Shown: one piece after another, positions 35,216 through 44,296 of the stretch
Layout of the letters: each line of letters starts with the position of its first letter
Position numbering within the stretch: position 1 is the first letter of the stretch
From: Sulfurovum sp.
GTDB lineage: Bacteria; Campylobacterota; Campylobacteria; Campylobacterales; Sulfurovaceae
Length of the DNA: 46,643 bases
Assembly: GCA_030949725.1 (NCBI GenBank)
Contig: JAUZSE010000022.1
Location: 1-46,643 of the forward strand
Reading direction: 5' to 3'
The notes under the pieces: generated by a model
Told to the model about the DNA's origin: nothing
The model's database searches: none
The model's input: the letters and a program-made list of their open reading frames with translations, nothing else
Program-made: the position numbers and the translations under genes

Positions 35216-35487
35216 AACCTTATGTTAGTACAATTTTTAATCAATACAAGTAAATAACACACATCTAAAGCCTACTAGCGTATTATCTTCTTGAGAAAGC
35301 TTCCATTATCTGGATAACTGGTTCATTTTAGGAATAAGTGACTGCTTATTAAAATACCAATAATCCAAGTAAATATATTATTGCTATTAACAATTTAAAT
35401 GTCTGAGAAGATTATATTATAAAGATTTTAAAATAGGATATAAATTCCCATCGAGATGACAGGAATGAGGGAAAAAGAGTATGAAGC

Positions 35488-35507
35488 GAGTAATCTATAG
35501 ATTACTC
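35488..35507. terminator. Perfect palindrome after the pilin gene
   Basis: GAGTAATCTATAGATTACTC is a perfect 20-base palindrome 15 bp beyond the pilin stop. On the minus strand it is followed by a CTCTTTTT stretch about 10 bases later, so it may act as the pilin terminator; the T run is not adjacent, which weakens the call. Confidence 0.45.
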
Positions 35508-35521
35508 TACTCTAAAATAAT

Positions 35522-35878
35522 TTAGTAACTAATACCTGTACCACCAAATGTATGCGTACCTATAAGTGCTGATGGTGCAGCACCAGTAGCAGCAGATACT
35601 GTTACTGAAGAAGTGGCTACTGTAGCTTTAACTTTGGTACCAGCCAATGCTGCTGTACAAGCAACTGATACATTTTGACTAAGAGAAGTACCAGCTGTAT
35701 ATGCTGCTCCTGCATCATTCACACATGTTTTTGCATTTGCTATCTCTTTAGAGTTCACTGCATCATCTCTAGTTGCTGCTAATTTAGGTATTGCTACCGC
35801 TGCCAAAATTCCAATAATTACGATTACAAAGATCAATTCGATCATTGTAAAACCTTTTCTCATGTTTGTAGTTCTCAT
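35522..35878 (-). CDS. Type IV pilin-like protein
   Basis: A 118-residue prepilin with leader MRTTNMRKG, then FTMIELIFVIVIIGILAAVA (cleavage between Gly and Phe, Glu5 present). The body is short, rich in Ala, Thr and Val (VKATVATSSVTVSAATGAAP) with two cysteines about 21 residues apart. ATG 35878 is preceded by AGGAG at 6 bases, so the longer leader is correct; an ATG also exists just before RKG. It is probably the structural pilin or pseudopilin working with the apparatus served by the pseudopilin at 26107. A decayed copy lies downstream. Confidence 0.88.
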   Translation of the reverse strand: MRTTNMRKGFTMIELIFVIVIIGILAAVAIPKLAATRDDAVNSKEIANAKTCVNDAGAAYTAGTSLSQNVSVACTAALAGTKVKATVATSSVTVSAATGAAPSALIGTHTFGGTGISY

Positions 35879-36018
35879 GTGTAACTCCTGTTAAGATTTC
35901 TAGTATCGATTCAATAACCGACCTAAGTAATTGTACAATTCATAACCTTTAAAGAATATTAAATTTATTTGAATTATGATTAAATATTAAAAAAAATCTA
36001 ATTTAAATACCTATATTT

Positions 36019-36240
36019 TTACAATCCATCCAAAGTTTCAATAAGAAGTTCAATCTCATTTTCATAAGAAGTAGCCTGTTTGGCTAGACGTAGATAGGCT
36101 TTGAGTAGCTTGTCTGCTTTGTTGTCTTGATGTAAGTTTATCCCTGCTTCTTGTAAGTCTTTGTTTACAAAATCTGCAAAAGCATCTTCTAGTTTGATTT
36201 CATAACGATTACCTGAGACAGTAAGTGCTACATTTTTCAT
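36019..36240 (-). CDS. Small conserved protein, possibly ZapA-like
   Basis: A 73-residue protein. The start VALTVSGNRYEIKLEDAFADF followed by a long helix (DKLLKAYLRLAKQATSYENEI) resembles the beta-hairpin plus helix layout of ZapA, the FtsZ-ring protein, but is too short for certainty. It sits 18 bp after a coiled-coil gene on the same strand, divergent from uvrB. A cell-division role is a guess from shape and partner. Confidence 0.6.
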   Translation of the reverse strand: MKNVALTVSGNRYEIKLEDAFADFVNKDLQEAGINLHQDNKADKLLKAYLRLAKQATSYENEIELLIETLDGL

Positions 36241-36258
36241 GGTATCCCTTATTTTATA

Positions 36259-36477
36259 TTAGGCTAAAAGTGTTTCTACTTGAGCAATGATTTTCTCTAT
36301 CTCTTCATCTTTTTCTTGTAATTCAAGTTCAAGTAACTCTATCTCAGTTTTTTGGTCATCTTGTCTAGCTGTCATTTTTGTTAATTCTTCTTTTAATTGT
36401 GTATTTTCACTTTTAAGTGCTTCGTGATCCACTCTCCATAGCTCTATTTTCTCTTGTAGTCTTTCCAATACTGACAT
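36259..36477 (-). CDS. Small coiled-coil protein, ZapB-like
   Basis: A 72-residue protein that is almost all coiled coil (heptads in [20 protein letters not shown] and [20 protein letters not shown]). ATG 36477 (MSVLERL) has GGAG upstream; longer starts in the frame are hydrophobic and unsupported. ZapB-type division factors have this size and composition, and the neighbouring gene may be ZapA-like. Function not established. Confidence 0.65.
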   Translation of the reverse strand: MSVLERLQEKIELWRVDHEALKSENTQLKEELTKMTARQDDQKTEIELLELELQEKDEEIEKIIAQVETLLA

Positions 36478-36515
36478 TTTGTTTCTCCGATAGTTTATAA
36501 TTTTATTTGCTATGA

Positions 36516-36521
36516 TATAAT
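36516..36521 (+). promoter_or_regulatory. Extended -10 promoter of uvrB
   Basis: TGA-TATAAT reads as an extended -10 box (TGnTATAAT), 50 bases upstream of the GTG start of uvrB. The same 90-bp region serves the divergent coiled-coil gene. No LexA box is visible. Confidence 0.5.
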
Positions 36522-36570
36522 AGCGAAAATAGTTAAAAAATATGATATTTATAGCCAAAAAAGGGAAACA

Positions 36571-38544
36571 GTGCCAGACTTCATAGTCAAAAGCAATTAC
36601 AAACCAGCAGGTGACCAACCTCTTGCCATAAAACAACTCTCCGACTCCATAGAAGCAGGCAATCAGTATCAGACTTTACTAGGTGTTACAGGTTCTGGCA
36701 AAACCTATACTATGGCGAAAGTGATAGAAAAAACCAAAAAACCCACCCTCATTATGACCCACAACAAAACATTGGCAGCACAACTTTACTCTGAGTTTAA
36801 AAGTTTTTTTCCAAACAACCATGTGGAGTATTTTATAAGCTATTATGATTACTATCAGCCTGAAGCTTATTTGCCTCGTCAAGATTTGTTTATAGAGAAA
36901 GATTCTTCCATCAACCAAGAGTTAGAACGTATGCGTTTGAGTACCACTGCATCTTTGTTGCACCATGAAGATGTTATTGTCATTGCTTCTGTATCTGCGA
37001 ACTATGGGTTAGGGTCTCCTGATGACTATAAGAGTATCGTTCTTAAACTTACCGTGGGTGTAGAACACAATCAAAAGAGTCTTCTTCTTAGACTAGTAGA
37101 CATGGGGTACAAGCGTAATGATGAGTTCTTTGATAGGGGTGATTTTAGAGTCAATGGTGAAGTCATAGACATTTACCCTGCCTACTCAGAAGAGTTTGCA
37201 TGGCGTGCGGAGTTTTTTGGTGATGAGATAGAAGCCGTGTATGAATTTAACTCTTTAACTGGTCAAAAAGAAGAAAGTGTGCAAGAAGCCGTCATTTATT
37301 CTGCCAACCAGTTTATAGTCAGTAAAGAAAAACTTGCACGTGCGGTTAAAAGCATAGAAGTTGAACTTGATGAACGGCTAAAATACTACCAAGAACAAGA
37401 CCGTATGATAGAGTACAACCGTATCAAACAAAGAACAGAATTTGATTTGGAGATGATAGAAGGTACAGGTATGTGTAAAGGCATAGAAAACTACTCCCGT
37501 CATCTCACAGCTAAAGTAGCAGGTGAAACACCCTACTCCATGATGGACTATTTTGAAACTATGCATGATGATTACTTGGTCATCGTCGATGAGTCTCACG
37601 TGAGTCTGCCCCAATTTAGAGGTATGTATGCAGGAGATAGAAGCCGTAAAGAAGTACTCGTAGACCATGGGTTTAGACTGCCCTCTGCCCTAGACAATCG
37701 TCCTCTCATGTTTCCAGAATACATAGACAAAGCACCCCACTATCTTTTTGTTTCTGCTACACCAAATGAGCTAGAAACAGAACTCTCATCCGTAGTAGCA
37801 GAACAAGTAGTACGTCCAACAGGCTTACTTGACCCTCCCATAGAAGTGATAGACAGTACGTATCAAGTAGAAAACCTACATGATCGTATGAAACCCATCA
37901 TTGCCAAAGGTGAGCGTATTCTTATCACTGTACTTACCAAAAAGATGGCAGAAGAGCTTAGTACTTACTACAATGACCTAGGACTCAAAGCACGTCACAT
38001 GCACTCAGACATGGATGCCATAGAACGTAACCAAACCATACGCTCTTTACGTCTAGGTGAATTTGACATACTCATAGGTATCAACTTACTTAGAGAAGGT
38101 CTTGACCTACCAGAAGTGAGCCTTGTAGCTATTCTTGATGCAGACAAAGAAGGTTTTTTGCGTTCCAAAACGGCACTCATACAAACCTCAGGACGTGCCG
38201 CACGTAATGAAAATGGGCGAGTGCTTATGTATGCCAAAAGAGTGACAGACTCCATGCAGTTCACCATCGACACTACAAAAGAACGGCGTGAAAAACAAAT
38301 AGCTTACAACGCACTACATGGCATAACACCCAAAACAACCTTGCGTGACTTAGACAAAGACCTTAAAGTCGAAGATGCAGGGGAACTTTATAACAAAGCA
38401 TCCAAACTAGATAAAATGCCAAAAGCAGAACGGCAACAGCTTGTCAAAGAACTCAAAGCCAAAATGCTGGCTGCGGCTAAGAATTTGGATTTTGAAGATG
38501 CTGCAAGATTTAGAGATGAGATTGCGAAGGTGAAGAAACTTTAA
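36571..38544 (+). CDS. uvrB: Excinuclease ABC subunit B
   Basis: UvrB, the damage-verification helicase of nucleotide excision repair, 657 residues. It has [14 protein letters not shown], Walker [13 protein letters not shown], the beta-hairpin region [40 protein letters not shown], the helicase motifs [20 protein letters not shown] and [12 protein letters not shown], and the C-terminal UVR domain ([20 protein letters not shown]). The start is GTG, after AGGGA 8 bases upstream. It is monocistronic or leads into ppk, which has its own promoter. Confidence 0.97.
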   Translation: MPDFIVKSNYKPAGDQPLAIKQLSDSIEAGNQYQTLLGVTGSGKTYTMAKVIEKTKKPTLIMTHNKTLAAQLYSEFKSFFPNNHVEYFISYYDYYQPEAYLPRQDLFIEKDSSINQELERMRLSTTASLLHHEDVIVIASVSANYGLGSPDDYKSIVLKLTVGVEHNQKSLLLRLVDMGYKRNDEFFDRGDFRVNGEVIDIYPAYSEEFAWRAEFFGDEIEAVYEFNSLTGQKEESVQEAVIYSANQFIVSKEKLARAVKSIEVELDERLKYYQEQDRMIEYNRIKQRTEFDLEMIEGTGMCKGIENYSRHLTAKVAGETPYSMMDYFETMHDDYLVIVDESHVSLPQFRGMYAGDRSRKEVLVDHGFRLPSALDNRPLMFPEYIDKAPHYLFVSATPNELETELSSVVAEQVVRPTGLLDPPIEVIDSTYQVENLHDRMKPIIAKGERILITVLTKKMAEELSTYYNDLGLKARHMHSDMDAIERNQTIRSLRLGEFDILIGINLLREGLDLPEVSLVAILDADKEGFLRSKTALIQTSGRAARNENGRVLMYAKRVTDSMQFTIDTTKERREKQIAYNALHGITPKTTLRDLDKDLKVEDAGELYNKASKLDKMPKAERQQLVKELKAKMLAAAKNLDFEDAARFRDEIAKVKKL

Positions 38545-38562
38545 TATCTCAAAAAATTTTGC

Positions 38563-38568
38563 TATAAT
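38563..38568 (+). promoter_or_regulatory. Extended -10 promoter of ppk1
   Basis: TGC-TATAAT (extended -10) 31 bases upstream of the ppk1 ATG, in the 54-bp gap after uvrB. Confidence 0.55.
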
Positions 38569-38598
38569 ACGCGTAAAATACATAATGTAGGTAATACT

Positions 38599-40686
38599 AT
38601 GGCTTTAGACCTCTCTTCCTCTCAACTCTATTTTAACCGTGAACTCTCATGGCTACAGTTTAACTCACGTGTGCTAGCACAAGCACTAGATGAAAAGCTC
38701 CCTCCTCTTGAACGCTTGAAGTTCCTTGCTATTTACGGTACCAACCTTGATGAATTTTATATGATACGTGTGGCAGGACTCAAAGCCCTTTTTAAAGCAC
38801 GTATACAAGAAACAGGGTCAGACAAATTAACACCTACCCAACAACTTGAGCAAATCCATGACTACTTACATAAAGAACACAAGATTCTTGAGTCTTGTTA
38901 CACTTCCATCATCTCAGATTTGCATACACACTCTGTCAATATCAACAATTATGATGCCTTAAATAGCGAAGAAAAAGCAGAAGTAAAAAAGATATTTTTC
39001 AATGAAATTTACCCTGTTATCATACCTATAGCAGTAGATGCTACCCATCCTTTCCCTCATCTAAATAATCTTAGTTTCGGTTTGGCGATGTCACTAGAAG
39101 ATGACTCCAAAAACATCAAACATGGTCTTATTAGGATTCCTCGTATTCTTCCTCGTTTTATACAAATAGAGCAAACCTTTATCCCTATAGAATCTGTCGT
39201 TGAACATTTTGCTTCTGAACTCTTCCCTGGCTTTACGCAACTAGCCTCTACTCCGTTTAGAGTAACTAGAAATGCAGATATAGAAATAGAAGAGGAAGAG
39301 GCTGATGACTTTTTGGAACTTTTACAAGAAGGGTTACGCTCTCGTAATAAAGGTTCACTCATTAGACTGGAACTTATGGAGGGGGTCGACAAAAAACTAA
39401 GTGAATTTTTACTCTCTCACCTCAACCTTGATGAAAAAGACATTTATTCGTACAAAAGTCTTCCACTCAATCTAGGTTCCTTGTGGCAGATAGTAGGAGA
39501 TAAAGCACTGGCACACCTCGTCTTGCCTACCTTTAATCCCAAAACACTTCCACCCCTTGACACTGAGAATATTTTTGAAGCCATAGAAAAACAAGATGTA
39601 CTGCTCTACCATCCTTATGATAGTTTTGAACCTGTGGTACAATTCATCAAACAAGCAGCCATAGATCCCGATACCCTTGCTATTCGTATGACCCTTTACC
39701 GTGCAGGTCCAAACTCTCCCATAGTCAAAGCACTCATAGATGCAGTAAGAGAAGGTAAGCAGGTCACTGTACTGGTAGAACTCAAAGCACGTTTTGATGA
39801 AGAAAATAACCTACGATGGGCCAAAGCACTTGAAGATGTCGGTGCACATGTCGTCTATGGTATCCCTGGACTCAAAGTCCATGCCAAAATCGCCCAAGTC
39901 ATCAAAAGAAAAGGTAAAAAACTACAAAGTTATGTGCATCTTGCAACGGGGAACTACAACCCAAGTACAGCAAAGATCTATACCGATATGTCATACTTTA
40001 CCACCAAAGAAGAATTTGGAAATGATGCCACACACTTTTTCCATTTTCTTACTGGCTTTTCTACCTATACCAAATTAGACACTCTTTTTATGTCTCCCGT
40101 ACAAATCAAGCCAAGACTGATTAAAATGATAGAAAAAGAGAGTCAATCTGGCAAAGCAGGTCATATTATCCTCAAAACCAATTCATTGGTTGACCCCAAT
40201 ATTATAGAATCACTCTATCGGGCTTCACAAGCAGGATGTAAAATAGACCTTATCGTCCGTGGTATCTGTTGCCTCAAACCTAATATCAAAGGAATAAGCG
40301 AAAATATTACTGTCTCATCCATTATTGGAAAATATCTGGAACATCCACGTATTTATTATTTTAAACACAATAAAGTGAAATGTTACATCTCCTCCGCAGA
40401 CCTTATGCCTAGAAATCTTGTACGTCGTGTAGAGTTGATGACCCCTATAATTGAAAAGCATCTCACACAGAAGATCGAACAAATTCTCATGCTTCAACTC
40501 TCAGACAACCAACTACGCTGGATACTACAAGAAGATGGCACTTATATCAAAGTACCTCTTTTGGGAAAAGCGGTTAACAATCATAGTGTGTTGGAACAGT
40601 ATGTAAACAGAGTACATGACAAGACAAAAAAAGAAACCCCTGATTATGTATCTCGTCTTGCAAATCGTATTTTAAAGGATAAATAA
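38599..40686 (+). CDS. ppk1: Polyphosphate kinase 1
   Basis: PPK1 makes inorganic polyphosphate from ATP. The 695 residues show YFNRELSWLQFNSRVLAQA at the start, HPYDSFEPVVQFIKQAA, LYRAGPNSPIVKALIDA, then GLKVHAKIAQV with the phosphorylated His and YVHLATGNYNPSTAKIYTD with the second conserved His, and the C-terminal domain RNLVRRVELMTPI. Length and domain order are standard. Its stop overlaps the ATG of the carbonic anhydrase gene by one base, and EI24 follows with a 4-bp overlap, forming a three-gene operon. Confidence 0.96.
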   Translation: MALDLSSSQLYFNRELSWLQFNSRVLAQALDEKLPPLERLKFLAIYGTNLDEFYMIRVAGLKALFKARIQETGSDKLTPTQQLEQIHDYLHKEHKILESCYTSIISDLHTHSVNINNYDALNSEEKAEVKKIFFNEIYPVIIPIAVDATHPFPHLNNLSFGLAMSLEDDSKNIKHGLIRIPRILPRFIQIEQTFIPIESVVEHFASELFPGFTQLASTPFRVTRNADIEIEEEEADDFLELLQEGLRSRNKGSLIRLELMEGVDKKLSEFLLSHLNLDEKDIYSYKSLPLNLGSLWQIVGDKALAHLVLPTFNPKTLPPLDTENIFEAIEKQDVLLYHPYDSFEPVVQFIKQAAIDPDTLAIRMTLYRAGPNSPIVKALIDAVREGKQVTVLVELKARFDEENNLRWAKALEDVGAHVVYGIPGLKVHAKIAQVIKRKGKKLQSYVHLATGNYNPSTAKIYTDMSYFTTKEEFGNDATHFFHFLTGFSTYTKLDTLFMSPVQIKPRLIKMIEKESQSGKAGHIILKTNSLVDPNIIESLYRASQAGCKIDLIVRGICCLKPNIKGISENITVSSIIGKYLEHPRIYYFKHNKVKCYISSADLMPRNLVRRVELMTPIIEKHLTQKIEQILMLQLSDNQLRWILQEDGTYIKVPLLGKAVNNHSVLEQYVNRVHDKTKKETPDYVSRLANRILKDK

Positions 40687-41213
40687 TGATATTAAAGTTT
40701 CAACAATGGACACCTACATTAGGTAAAAATGCATGGGTTGCCGAGGGTGCTTCTGTCATCGGCAGAACCACCATGGGAGAAGATTCTGCTGTATGGTTTG
40801 GCTGTGTTGTACGTGGTGATGTCCACCACATTAGTATAGGAGATAGAAGCAATATCCAAGACCTTAGCATGATACATGTTACCCATCATAAAAAAGCCGA
40901 TATGTCTGATGGAAATCCTACCATCATAGGCCATGATGTCACGGTGGGTCATCGCGTTATGTTACACGGCTGTACCATAGAAGATGCCTGTCTCATAGGT
41001 ATGTCTGCTACCATACTTGATGGTGCCGTCATAGGAAAAGAGTCCATTGTCGGTGCTTCTTCTCTTGTGACTAAAAACAAAGTTTTTCCTCCTAGAAGTC
41101 TCATTATGGGAAGTCCTGCAAAAGTAATACGAGAACTCACAGATGCAGAAGTAGCAGAACTTTATGCTTCTGCTGGGAGATATGTAAAATTTAAAAACGA
41201 GTATATACGATGA
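40686..41213 (+). CDS. Gamma-class carbonic anhydrase family protein
   Basis: A 175-residue left-handed beta-helix protein. Zinc-ligand-type histidines are seen in MIHVTHHKKAD and GHDVTVGHRVMLHGC, and the hexapeptide repeats run through SIGDRSNIQDLSMIH to IGKESIVGASSLVT. The family includes gamma carbonic anhydrases and YrdA/PaaY proteins; the active-site Glu of Cam is not evident, so catalysis is uncertain. It overlaps ppk1 by one base and EI24 by four. Confidence 0.9.
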   Translation: MILKFQQWTPTLGKNAWVAEGASVIGRTTMGEDSAVWFGCVVRGDVHHISIGDRSNIQDLSMIHVTHHKKADMSDGNPTIIGHDVTVGHRVMLHGCTIEDACLIGMSATILDGAVIGKESIVGASSLVTKNKVFPPRSLIMGSPAKVIRELTDAEVAELYASAGRYVKFKNEYIR

Positions 41214-41866
41214 CACAAACCATCGGAAAAAGTTTCAAAGACATCATCTCTCCAGCTGTACTTATATTCACGCTAAAAGTAACCCTCATTGCATTAGCCA
41301 TCACTATATTTATACTATGGTTATTTGGTGCAAGTCTCAATGGCTTTATAGGTGGGTATCTCTCTTGGTTGCCTTGGGAATGGCTCAAGACTACAGGTGC
41401 TTCTATTGCAAGTATTGCTATATCTTATATGATTTTTATTATCATGATTTCTATCGTCACTTCTTTTATGATAGAGTCCCTACTGATTAAATTGGCAAAA
41501 AAACACTACCCAGAAGTACCAGTAGTAGGTACACCCAACATCACAACTTCTATACTGATGAGTCTAAAATCTGCTATGATATTTTTTATGATTTTTATGT
41601 TTACATTTCCCATCATGTTTATACCACTTGTGGGTGCTGTGTATATGTTATGGCTATGGTCTATCTTACTCAAAGCTCCTACCATCTATGACGTAAGTAG
41701 TCTTTTTCTCTCCGACAAAAATGAGATAAAAGCAAGAACCAAAAAAACAACCATGTTAGCGATGATTGCTGCAGGATTTAATTATATTCCTGTACTCAAT
41801 ATTTTTGCCGCTGTCTTTGCACAAATACTTTTTTTGCATCATATTTTAGGTAAAGATCACGCGTAG
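41210..41866 (+). CDS. EI24 domain membrane protein
   Basis: A 218-residue inner-membrane protein of the EI24/CysZ-like family, with about five hydrophobic segments (LIFTLKVTLIALAITIFILW, IASIAISYMIFIIMISIVTS, MIFFMIFMFTFPIMFIPLVG). CysZ members carry sulfate; the substrate here is unknown. The stop codon TAG lies within CGTAGGGT, the arm of the palindromic repeat also seen at the priA stop. Confidence 0.85.
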   Translation: MTQTIGKSFKDIISPAVLIFTLKVTLIALAITIFILWLFGASLNGFIGGYLSWLPWEWLKTTGASIASIAISYMIFIIMISIVTSFMIESLLIKLAKKHYPEVPVVGTPNITTSILMSLKSAMIFFMIFMFTFPIMFIPLVGAVYMLWLWSILLKAPTIYDVSSLFLSDKNEIKARTKKTTMLAMIAAGFNYIPVLNIFAAVFAQILFLHHILGKDHA

Positions 41867-41891
41867 GGTCTTGTGTCCTCACAACACCTTA

Positions 41892-42677
41892 TTACATGTT
41901 TTTTAATCTACGTTCTTTTTTAGAAGATTTTGAAAACTGTAAAAGTTCATCTGCTGTATTTACATACTCTGGCAATGTTTCCAAAGATTTTTCCATCACT
42001 TTTGCAGCACATACTGCGTCAGAAAAAGCACGATGATGGGTGGCTGTTTCTATCTTTAATGACTCGATGAGGTATGCCAACCCATAACGTTCACTTTCAA
42101 AGGTACGTCTTGCAAGTTCAATGGTACATAACTGTAAGTTTCCTATATTTCCCAAGCCAAAACGTTCAAAAGAAGCATTTAAAAAACCATAATCAAAATT
42201 GGCATTATGTGCGACAAATACAGCATCTCCCATAAAATGTCTTAGCCCAATCAACGCTTCTTTTCTAGTAGGTGCATCTTTGAGATCTTCTGGTTTGATC
42301 CCTGTGATTTTCGTAATATACTCAGGTACAAATGCACATTCAACAAAGGTTTCAAAACGGTCTATCACTTCACCATTTTCTATCATTAAAGCACCAATCT
42401 CAATGACTTGAGAGCTTCCTGGTTTAGAACCGTTTGTTTCTATATCTATCACACAATAACGTTGTGCTTGATGTGTAGTAAAACATGTCTCAAGCCTATA
42501 TTCATCGTCATTGATCTGCCCTATAGGGTAGCCTGAAGCCTGAAGTAATATGAAGATGGTATCACTGTCTTCGTACAATGTCGAATGTTTGTTTACTAGT
42601 TGCGTATACTGTTCCCTACCTAGCACTCCGTTATGTTTACGAAATGCAGTGGTCAGTGCTTCAAAGACTTTTTGCAT
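41892..42677 (-). CDS. DnaQ-type 3'-5' exonuclease
   Basis: A 261-residue DEDDh exonuclease related to the epsilon subunit of DNA polymerase III. An N-terminal segment of about 70 residues, wHTH-like, precedes the exonuclease domain: YCVIDIETNGSKPG (D and E), VFVAHNANFDYGFL (D), and HHRAFSDAVCAAKVM (His and D). It may proofread or act in repair; other epsilon-like genes may exist elsewhere. It starts inside trpF's end with a 17-bp overlap. Confidence 0.9.
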   Translation of the reverse strand: MQKVFEALTTAFRKHNGVLGREQYTQLVNKHSTLYEDSDTIFILLQASGYPIGQINDDEYRLETCFTTHQAQRYCVIDIETNGSKPGSSQVIEIGALMIENGEVIDRFETFVECAFVPEYITKITGIKPEDLKDAPTRKEALIGLRHFMGDAVFVAHNANFDYGFLNASFERFGLGNIGNLQLCTIELARRTFESERYGLAYLIESLKIETATHHRAFSDAVCAAKVMEKSLETLPEYVNTADELLQFSKSSKKERRLKNM

Positions 42678-43251
42678 TGCGTATAAACTGTTCCACTTTT
42701 TTAGGATCTTTTTTGCCTTTGATCCACTCTACTCCCGAACTTACATCCACACCATAAAAACCAAATTGTCTCACCTGTCCTACATTTTGGGGGGTTAACC
42801 CTCCTGCCAAAATAATCTTTGAGCAGTCTACCCCATCAAACCATTCAAGATTCAGACGTTTGCCTGTACCTCCATAAGCTTCACTGTAGGCATCTACAAG
42901 GTGATACCTCTCTTTAAACTTCATCAAATCCTCTGGACCTTTGGCACGGACTACTGCTAAAGTTTGTAGTCCTATGGCATCCAAAGACACTTCATCTACC
43001 TCAAAATGGATCTGCGCACGTGAGATGTCAGAATATCTACAGACTGTATCTATGGTTTCACTACCTTCATTGACAAAAAGCCCCACCCTTTCTACAAAAG
43101 GAGGGAGTTTATCTATAATCTTTTTAGCCTCTGCTGGCGTGATATAGCGTGGCGATTTATCATAAAATACAAAGCCCAATGCATCTGCTCCACACTCTAC
43201 AGCATGTAAGGCATCTTTTAAATTGGTGATACCACAAATTTTAACGCGCAT
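42661..43251 (-). CDS. trpF: Phosphoribosylanthranilate isomerase
   Basis: TrpF catalyses the Amadori rearrangement in tryptophan biosynthesis. The 196-residue TIM barrel begins MRVKICGITNLKDALHAVEC (catalytic Cys), continues GADALGFVFYDKSPRYI, VGLFVNE and ILAGGLTPQNV, and ends with YGVDVSSGVEWIKGKKDPKKV. Other trp genes are not in the window. It lies 13 bp after rpe and overlaps the exonuclease gene. Confidence 0.95.
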   Translation of the reverse strand: MRVKICGITNLKDALHAVECGADALGFVFYDKSPRYITPAEAKKIIDKLPPFVERVGLFVNEGSETIDTVCRYSDISRAQIHFEVDEVSLDAIGLQTLAVVRAKGPEDLMKFKERYHLVDAYSEAYGGTGKRLNLEWFDGVDCSKIILAGGLTPQNVGQVRQFGFYGVDVSSGVEWIKGKKDPKKVEQFIRNAKSL

Positions 43252-43264
43252 GATACATTCCCTT

Positions 43265-43906
43265 TTATTTTAAAGCAGAGATGGCTTTGGCTATGCCTTC
43301 TGGATGTTTATAGACAAAGGAACCAGCGACCACAACATCAACGCCTGCTGCCTCTAACGCTTTGATATTTTGATCATTCACTCCACCATCTACTTCTATG
43401 AGACATTTAGGATTTATTTTTTTTATCATTGCTTTGAGTCGTTGTGCTTTTTTTACCACAGAAGTGATGAACTTTTGTCCACCAAATCCAGGGTTCACAG
43501 ACATAAGCAATACCATATCCACATCTTCAAGTAAAAACTCGATGGCTTCTGGTGGGGTATGTGGGTTCAGTGTAATGGCTGGACGTATACCATAAGAACG
43601 TATTTTTTGTATGAGTCTATGTGGATGTTTTTCTTCTTCCATATGAAAAGAGATAAACCCTGGTTTTATAGGTGCAAAAAGATCTACAAAAAAAGCATTG
43701 TTTTCTACCATCAGATGAATATCCAAAGGCTTTGTCGCCGCCTTGGCAACCGCTTCAACGACTACGGGTCCGATGGTAAGATTGGGTACAAAATGCCCAT
43801 CCATCACATCCACATGAACAAGATCACATCCACCTTCACAAATGGCTCTTACATCTTCTGCCAAATTACCAAAATCTGCAGAAAGGATACTTGGGGCTAC
43901 TAACAT
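43265..43906 (-). CDS. rpe: Ribulose-phosphate 3-epimerase
   Basis: Rpe interconverts ribulose-5-phosphate and xylulose-5-phosphate in the pentose phosphate and Calvin pathways. The 213 residues start MLVAPSILSADFGNLAEDV and contain HVDVMDGHFVPNLTIGP (metal His and Asp), LMVEN, SVNPGFGGQKF, IEVDGGVN and VAGSFVYKH. I chose ATG 43906, not the upstream in-frame ATG, because the family starts here, GGA precedes it, and the promoter lies inside the upstream part. Confidence 0.95.
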   Translation of the reverse strand: MLVAPSILSADFGNLAEDVRAICEGGCDLVHVDVMDGHFVPNLTIGPVVVEAVAKAATKPLDIHLMVENNAFFVDLFAPIKPGFISFHMEEEKHPHRLIQKIRSYGIRPAITLNPHTPPEAIEFLLEDVDMVLLMSVNPGFGGQKFITSVVKKAQRLKAMIKKINPKCLIEVDGGVNDQNIKALEAAGVDVVVAGSFVYKHPEGIAKAISALK

Positions 43907-43933
43907 ATATGTCCTAGTGTAATTATTTTTATT

Positions 43934-43942
43934 ATTATAGCA
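43934..43942 (-). promoter_or_regulatory. Extended -10 promoter of rpe-trpF
   Basis: On the minus strand TGC-TATAAT lies 28 bases upstream of the rpe ATG, in an AT-rich stretch. It would drive rpe, trpF and the exonuclease gene, which are closely spaced or overlapping. Confidence 0.6.
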
Positions 43943-44053
43943 TATTAAGCAAAATTTATGTTCAAATTGTCTATAATCCCACCAAATATTCATCGTTTCA
44001 TATCTGATTCAAACAAGGTATAAATAAGAGACGATTCAATCAAAGGACATAGC

Positions 44054-44272
44054 ATGGCAAGAAGATGTGACATTACGGGTAAAGTCCCATTGACAGGAAA
44101 CAACGTTTCTCACGCAAACAACAAAACAAAAAGAAGACAACTTCCAAACTTAAGATCTGTAAAGATCACACTTGAAGATGGAACACGTAAAAGAATCAGA
44201 GTTGCTGCTTCTACACTTAGAACAATGAAGAAACAAGCTGCTCAAGCGGCTACAGCTGCTACAGCGGAGTAA
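44054..44272 (+). CDS. rpmB: 50S ribosomal protein L28
   Basis: L28 (bL28), 72 residues. It has [32 protein letters not shown] and [18 protein letters not shown] precedes the start. The C-terminus carries an Ala/Thr-rich extension ([11 protein letters not shown]) beyond the common length of about 62 residues, so it is slightly long. The K+ channel gene starts 24 bp downstream. Confidence 0.95.
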   Translation: MARRCDITGKVPLTGNNVSHANNKTKRRQLPNLRSVKITLEDGTRKRIRVAASTLRTMKKQAAQAATAATAE

Positions 44273-44296
44273 GTCCCCCACTTTTGGGACTTTGCT

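Noticed and set aside
36478..36636. A 125-codon version of the coiled-coil gene
   Set aside because: The extra N-terminus overlaps the uvrB promoter and start and has no ribosome site; MSVLERL at 36477 has GGAG upstream.
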